This document shows positions 54,101 to 55,952 of a DNA stretch of 55,952 bases, in pieces. A program made the translations under genes and the position numbers. The notes under the pieces were generated by a model. It searched no databases. It was given only the letters and a program-made list of their open reading frames with translations, and was not told the origin of the DNA. The stretch is from Flavobacteriia bacterium (lineage in GTDB: Bacteria; Bacteroidota; Bacteroidia; Flavobacteriales_D; Crocinitomicaceae), in NCBI GenBank assembly GCA_947446925.1, contig CANFHU010000018.1, positions 1 through 55,952 of the forward strand, in the 5' to 3' direction. Positions within the stretch are counted from its first letter, which is position 1. Every line of letters begins with the position of its first letter.

Positions 54101-54875
54101 TAACTGTTATATTCCATGTGGAACCACAATAGATAAATCCACCCCTTGTATATCCACTATTATTTGTTATTGAACAATTATCTATTGTAAGTTTACCTCC
54201 CAAACCATTTGCAAGTAAGTTAAATCCTGGTCCATCCGATAAAGAAGAACCTGCAGAATTAGCAACTTTATTATCGTCGAAAATACAATTTGTAAATGTT
54301 AATTGTGCATTATAAGGTGATGCAGAACCTGTTGCTGAAACATATACACAAGCACCCCCACTATTGTTAGCATTTCCACCTGTGGTTTCATTTGCATATA
54401 GTTTTACATTATCAAATGTTACAATAAATCCTTTTGGTCCTGGTGTTCCTCCAGGCACATACAAAACTCCTCCAATTGATTGAGATTGCCCTCCTCCTAA
54501 ATCTGTTAATGGTGCAATTGCATATTGTATAGTCATATCCTTCACCGTAAAAGTGTTACCCCCAGCTCCGGAAGGATTGTTATAAGTAAAAATACGCCCA
54601 CCACTTCCGCTAGCACGTGTGGCTGCAGACTGCAATATAGTAGTAGTTCTACCTAAACCTTGAATAGTAAGATTCTTTTCAGGTATTATAATATTCTTTT
54701 CAGTAAATGTACCTGTCACATTTAATAATATAACATCACCATCTGAGGCAGCATTCATAGCTGCTTGTAATGAAGTATAACCACATCCACTAGTACATAC
54801 TGTAAGAGTTGAACTAAATGATAATGAAGACGTCAAAAATAAAAGTACGAGAGTTAGTTTTAATGTGTTTAACAT
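48111..54875 (-). CDS. Giant surface protein: beta-helix, FN3-like and SprB repeats, cadherin-like end
   Basis: 2254 residues with a signal peptide (1-22). Order: beta-helix of pectate-lyase type (about 25-500, CTSGCGYTSLQAAMNAASDG then repeated CTF/NNS turns), a module with FTVSGTNLTNDIVVTPP and ARLTSSASGTPSGNIVCSST, a carbohydrate-binding-like domain, fibronectin-III-like repeats (TGLSAGTTYYYRVKAVNSNG), a second lectin-like part, a second copy of the first module, five SprB repeats (48834-49989), a cadherin-like domain (NHAPTASNSSVNEVQNADYV) and a final beta-helix-like segment. It ends in HVPQVSEG without a type A or B T9SS sorting domain. Likely a cell-surface adhesin. Confidence 0.9.
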   Translation of the reverse strand: MLNTLKLTLVLLFLTSSLSFSSTLTVCTSGCGYTSLQAAMNAASDGDVILLNVTGTFTEKNIIIPEKNLTIQGLGRTTTILQSAATRASGSGGRIFTYNNPSGAGGNTFTVKDMTIQYAIAPLTDLGGGQSQSIGGVLYVPGGTPGPKGFIVTFDNVKLYANETTGGNANNSGGACVYVSATGSASPYNAQLTFTNCIFDDNKVANSAGSSLSDGPGFNLLANGLGGKLTIDNCSITNNSGYTRGGFIYCGSTWNITVKNSKISNNTCRNGDGGVFNGRSGTWTIENCTFKSNSAVFVSSVNGNNGYGGVFLGKGATFKNCTFYNNSAVKGGAIMRTSNGTDATSIINCTFYGNSASSTGKTIQIGTSSSTNYNLDLINTIITNGSGSASSEIHFVVPYSQFRTNLKNYCNSISTENGTPGSTPTFDFTSGNTTLAIASTPADNGSGLETMALSSNSTLINAGTTTSTANYEIPIKDERNYSRTDAGVDVGSYDYNGIVDDQIAPSISYTDLTNTDATSDRTLSATITDANGVYNFAQTSDLRPRIYFKKNSGSWNSSVGILSSGTGRSGSWNFSISASTMGGVTNGDIISYYVIAQDVSTTSNIISEPNGASATNVNIISSAPGTPSSYTIGASSPTVATTGTLSTFSSCSGTVSTSQSFTVSGTNLTNDIVVTPPAGYEVSTTSGSGYASTVTLTQASGTISSTTIYARLTSSASGTPSGNIVCSSTGSTSQNVAVTGTINLLPTITLGSNPSVSNGTTSASLTYSATTSIPNQYQISWSAGAIIGGFTNVSLTSLPSSPISLTAPSNPGAGSYTGTLIVKNTTTGCSSTGSTIGVTITAASTPGVTEYFDAFTLNNTSFTNVNTGHTFTLTNHLRIGSTGGNDGVNSNTPATAAVGNGSSKYIDNVPGTGANTSNSIKTTNGAQFTMKALYIYPSSYAAGDYPTTSGSVTFNGKLAGSVVYTITKNTFTPTNASSNYQGFTFIDFASGTDNSNTSIDELEITLGGAFVYFALDNFQFAASPLTTTNAATSVTSTTVTLNGTINPINYAVSATSFDYSTSPSLASGVTNVAATPATLVSSSSNGTALANLTGLSAGTTYYYRVKAVNSNGTNAGASILSFTTTLVAPTITTTTASSVASTTASSGGNVTSNGGASVTTRGVCWSTTANPTISSSKTTDGTGTGTFTSSITGLTGGTTYHYRAYATNSAGTSYGSDLTFTTTAAGCSFPFTETFGSATTTNASSVTYNCMNYKTDGSGSSTVLENINNDFGITGLANFAGSGVNGDVFWTGSTSHNVHAFSIYPTNSTDKFKLTSLDWAVPNSGPPTVFTIKGYNSHSQVAVMSNVNVTTTSATTYGSSTNNEITATYIGASNGSGYGLHLVFTGSNWYNIDSVVFASIGNDITMGLDNIVYAVPIIVSSSPTVSTTGTLSAYSSCSGAVSTSQSFTVSGTNLTNDIVVTPPTGYEVSTSSGSGYASSVTLTQASGTVSSTTIYARLTSSASGTPSGNIVCSSTGATSQNIAVIGTVNALPTITLGSNPSVTNGTTSANLTYSATTSSPNQYSIAWLAGAIIGGFSNVSLTSLPASPISLSVPSNPGVGSYTGTLTVKNTTTGCSSTGSTMGVTVTSSFSASVGSQTNVSCFGGSNGSATITPSVGTAPYTYSWSPSGGSSATATGLTAGSYTVTVNDAASHSTTVSVTITQPSSITTSVSSLTNVSCNGGSNGSATLGTPNGGTGPYSYSWSPSGGTAITATGLTAGAYTVTVTDANACTKTQSVTITQPSAINTSTGSQTNIACNGGSNGAASVSPSGGTPNYSYSWSPSGGTTASATGLAAGTYVLTVTDANSCTKTRSFTITQPIALASSVSSLTNVSCNGLSNGAATISASGGTPSYSYSWSPSGGTAATATGLSAGAYTVTITDANSCTKTQSVTITQPSALIAGTSQNNVTTIGGSDGSATVTPSGGTPSYSYSWSPSGGTAATAIGLSVGSYIVTITDANSCTKTKTFTIIQPTNHAPTASNSSVNEVQNADYVFTASNFSYIDSDSDVLSRIQITSLPVLGTLYNDDNLNGIVDVSEIVLLNGTVSKTIIDAGKLKFKSVTNALGTPYTTFGYKVHDAIEYSVTSYTMTINVLYPTSNMSGDWITSGTWNTTVTPTSTQNARVIGNHTVVINSNITIHDLKLDIGGTIQVTGTAILTIEGDLYDGLGNFSIAPGAQVILKGNIRNNQGTVKAVNNSTNGMQIKGNIHVPQVSEG
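48834..49989 (-). repeat. Five SprB repeats in tandem
   Basis: Five units of about 77 residues (231 bases), each with TNVSCNGGSNGSATxxP, YSYSWSPSGGT, ATGLxAGxYTVTxTDANxCTKT and ITQPS. The three C-terminal units are closest to each other, pointing to recent tandem duplication. Confidence 0.9.
49996..50612 (-). repeat. Duplicated module, copy A
   Basis: About 617 bases, from SPTVSTTGTLS to GSTMGVTVT, almost the same as 52354-52970 with the same length and no gaps. Confidence 0.8.
52354..52970 (-). repeat. Duplicated module, copy B
   Basis: About 617 bases, from SPTVATTGTLS to GSTIGVTIT. Direct repeat of copy A, 1.7 kb away inside the same gene. Confidence 0.8.
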
Positions 54876-54954
54876 ACAATTAAAAATTTTATTTTGTTAA
54901 AATTTATATTAAAATAGATTTTAACAATTATTTGGATTTGAAAAAACTCTGAAT

Positions 54955-54992
54955 AAAAAAAAACAACCTCGAATAATTAAAATTCAAGGTTG
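54955..54992 (-). terminator. Terminator of the tail-fibre-like gene
   Basis: On the minus strand CAACCTTGAA pairs with TTCGAGGTTG (one mismatch) and is followed by TTTTTTTT. Confidence 0.8.
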
Positions 54993-55016
54993 ATTATTAC
55001 TTATTATTTAAATTAT

Positions 55017-55952
55017 TTATGGTTGCATAGATAATTTAGTCACCCAAGAACCACTCTCTCTTCTTTCATAAACTAAATTATCACCACTTCTTAGTATTCT
55101 CCAAGTTCCATTTACTGATGGATCACCAAAATAGAAAGCATTTGCACTTCCAGTTTGTATATCACCTGCAGAAATAGTTCCTGTAAAAGTAGCAGTTGTT
55201 CCTGTTAATCCTCCTGTTAAAGTACCTCCAATTATTGGTAAATAATCTGAACTAGATTCAGTAGCCATCGTTCCTAATCCTAAATTGGTTCTTGCCGTTG
55301 CATAATCTGCTGACCCTAATAATGCTTGAATGTTTGCACTTGGTGTAATTCCTGCATAGGTTGTTAAATCAGCATCGAAGGCTTGAATATCTGTACCAAT
55401 AGCTAAACCTAAAGTTGTTCGTGCAGCACTATAATTAGCAGAACCCAACAATGTTTGAATATTTGCACTTGGAGAAATTCCTGCATAGGTTGATAAATCA
55501 ACATCATATGCTTGAACGTTTGTTCCTATTGCGACACCTAAATTTGTTCTAGCTGTGGAAACATTTGATAAATTACTTAGTGATCTATCTGTTTTTCCAT
55601 CAATATATCCTTTTAATGCAGTAGAATCAGAAATCGATTTGGTTTTAATAGTATTAATACTGTTACTTAAATTAGTTTCAACAGTTGTAGCTCTTGACGT
55701 TTCAGAAGTAATTGCAAAAATATTTGTATTAACTAAAGTCCTTAATGCAGTTGAATCTGAAACAGCTTTTGATTTAAGTTTGCTAACATCTGATTCTCTT
55801 GTATTAACTTCTGCTTTAATTTCTGTATTTAACAATATTTCGGTTGTAGTCAAATTGCTATTTGTCACATCTATTTCACCTTTGAAAAAGGTAGAATCAG
55901 CTTTTTGTTTCGCTTTGGTTGCATTGTCGCCTGCTATACGATTTGTGATTTC
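55017..55952 (-). CDS. Phage tail-fibre-like repetitive protein (N-terminus outside window)
   Basis: At least 311 residues; the frame is open to the right edge (EITNRIAGDNATKAKQKADS), so the start is missing. A helical, coiled-coil-like part (TSRATTVETNLSNSINTIKT) is followed by three near-repeats of about 43 residues (ARTNLGVAIGTNVQAYDVDL, STYAGISPSANIQTLLGS) and a beta-rich end (GGTLTGGLTGTTATFTG, YFGDPSVNGTWRILRSGDNL). This is the composition of phage tail fibres and related bacterial surface fibres. No other phage gene is in the window. Confidence 0.75.
   Translation of the reverse strand, partial: EITNRIAGDNATKAKQKADSTFFKGEIDVTNSNLTTTEILLNTEIKAEVNTRESDVSKLKSKAVSDSTALRTLVNTNIFAITSETSRATTVETNLSNSINTIKTKSISDSTALKGYIDGKTDRSLSNLSNVSTARTNLGVAIGTNVQAYDVDLSTYAGISPSANIQTLLGSANYSAARTTLGLAIGTDIQAFDADLTTYAGITPSANIQALLGSADYATARTNLGLGTMATESSSDYLPIIGGTLTGGLTGTTATFTGTISAGDIQTGSANAFYFGDPSVNGTWRILRSGDNLVYERRESGSWVTKLSMQP

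Overview
The window is chromosomal DNA of a Bacteroidota bacterium, most likely of the order Flavobacteriales. It is AT-rich. Promoters have the Bacteroidota -7 box TAnnTTTG and almost no Shine-Dalgarno sites. Genes for gliding and type IX secretion (T9SS) are present (gldH, porZ), as are SprB-type repeats, an aerobic 2-oxoglutarate dehydrogenase and lipid A synthesis. A narrower placement (for example Crocinitomicaceae) cannot be made from the sequence alone.

Layout. 1-240: 3' end of an IS1182-type transposase against the gldH terminator. 247-13776: mostly minus-strand housekeeping genes (gldH-ricT, flippase, enoyl-CoA hydratase, hemJ, RNA methyltransferase, RidA, recO, porZ), interrupted by a plus-strand block (MBL hydrolase, TPR lipoprotein, DUF6934-like pair). 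13837-16650: tRNA-Arg(UCG) followed by a small low-GC accessory island with an XRE regulator, hypothetical membrane proteins, a decayed secreted-protein gene and a possible degenerate copy of the tRNA 3' end at its far edge. 16728-18052: folD and a wrecked VapBC-like toxin-antitoxin locus. 18169-27819: LTA-synthase-like phosphatase superfamily protein, rlmN, a pseudo-ATPase, two glycosyltransferases, an M28 peptidase and a DUF2279 protein. 27917-30127: gatC, plsC, M42 peptidase. 30162-35665: accessory region with tacAT, a TM2 protein, an ORF6N protein and a coupled three-gene cassette containing a putative PD-(D/E)XK nuclease and flanked by nearly identical terminators. 35856-46531: sucAB, M48/cyclase operon, leuS, lpxB. 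46616-55952: a cluster of exported beta-structured proteins.

The outstanding feature is at 46616-47458. A bacterial gene encodes a Sec signal peptide followed directly by an almost perfect eukaryotic ubiquitin (70 of the first 72 residues as in human ubiquitin, all seven lysines and the Ile44 patch kept). It lacks the conjugation tail: after Arg72 the chain runs into a secreted beta-helix domain of the GSLRDAL type instead of Leu-Arg-Gly-Gly. It lies 16 bases after an OmpH/Skp-like periplasmic chaperone gene, apparently in one operon, and next to a 2254-residue surface protein with a beta-helix, SprB repeats and no T9SS sorting domain. A partial phage-tail-fibre-like protein follows. No E1, E2, E3 or deubiquitinase gene is visible, so this looks like a captured eukaryotic gene reused as an exported binding or mimicry module rather than a conjugation system.

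Intergenic DNA carries a recurrent family of heptanucleotide tandem repeats (GACATAA-, GAGTGAC- and ACAGATT-like) and REP-like palindromic elements, one of which now forms part of the N-terminal coding sequence of the DUF2279 gene.
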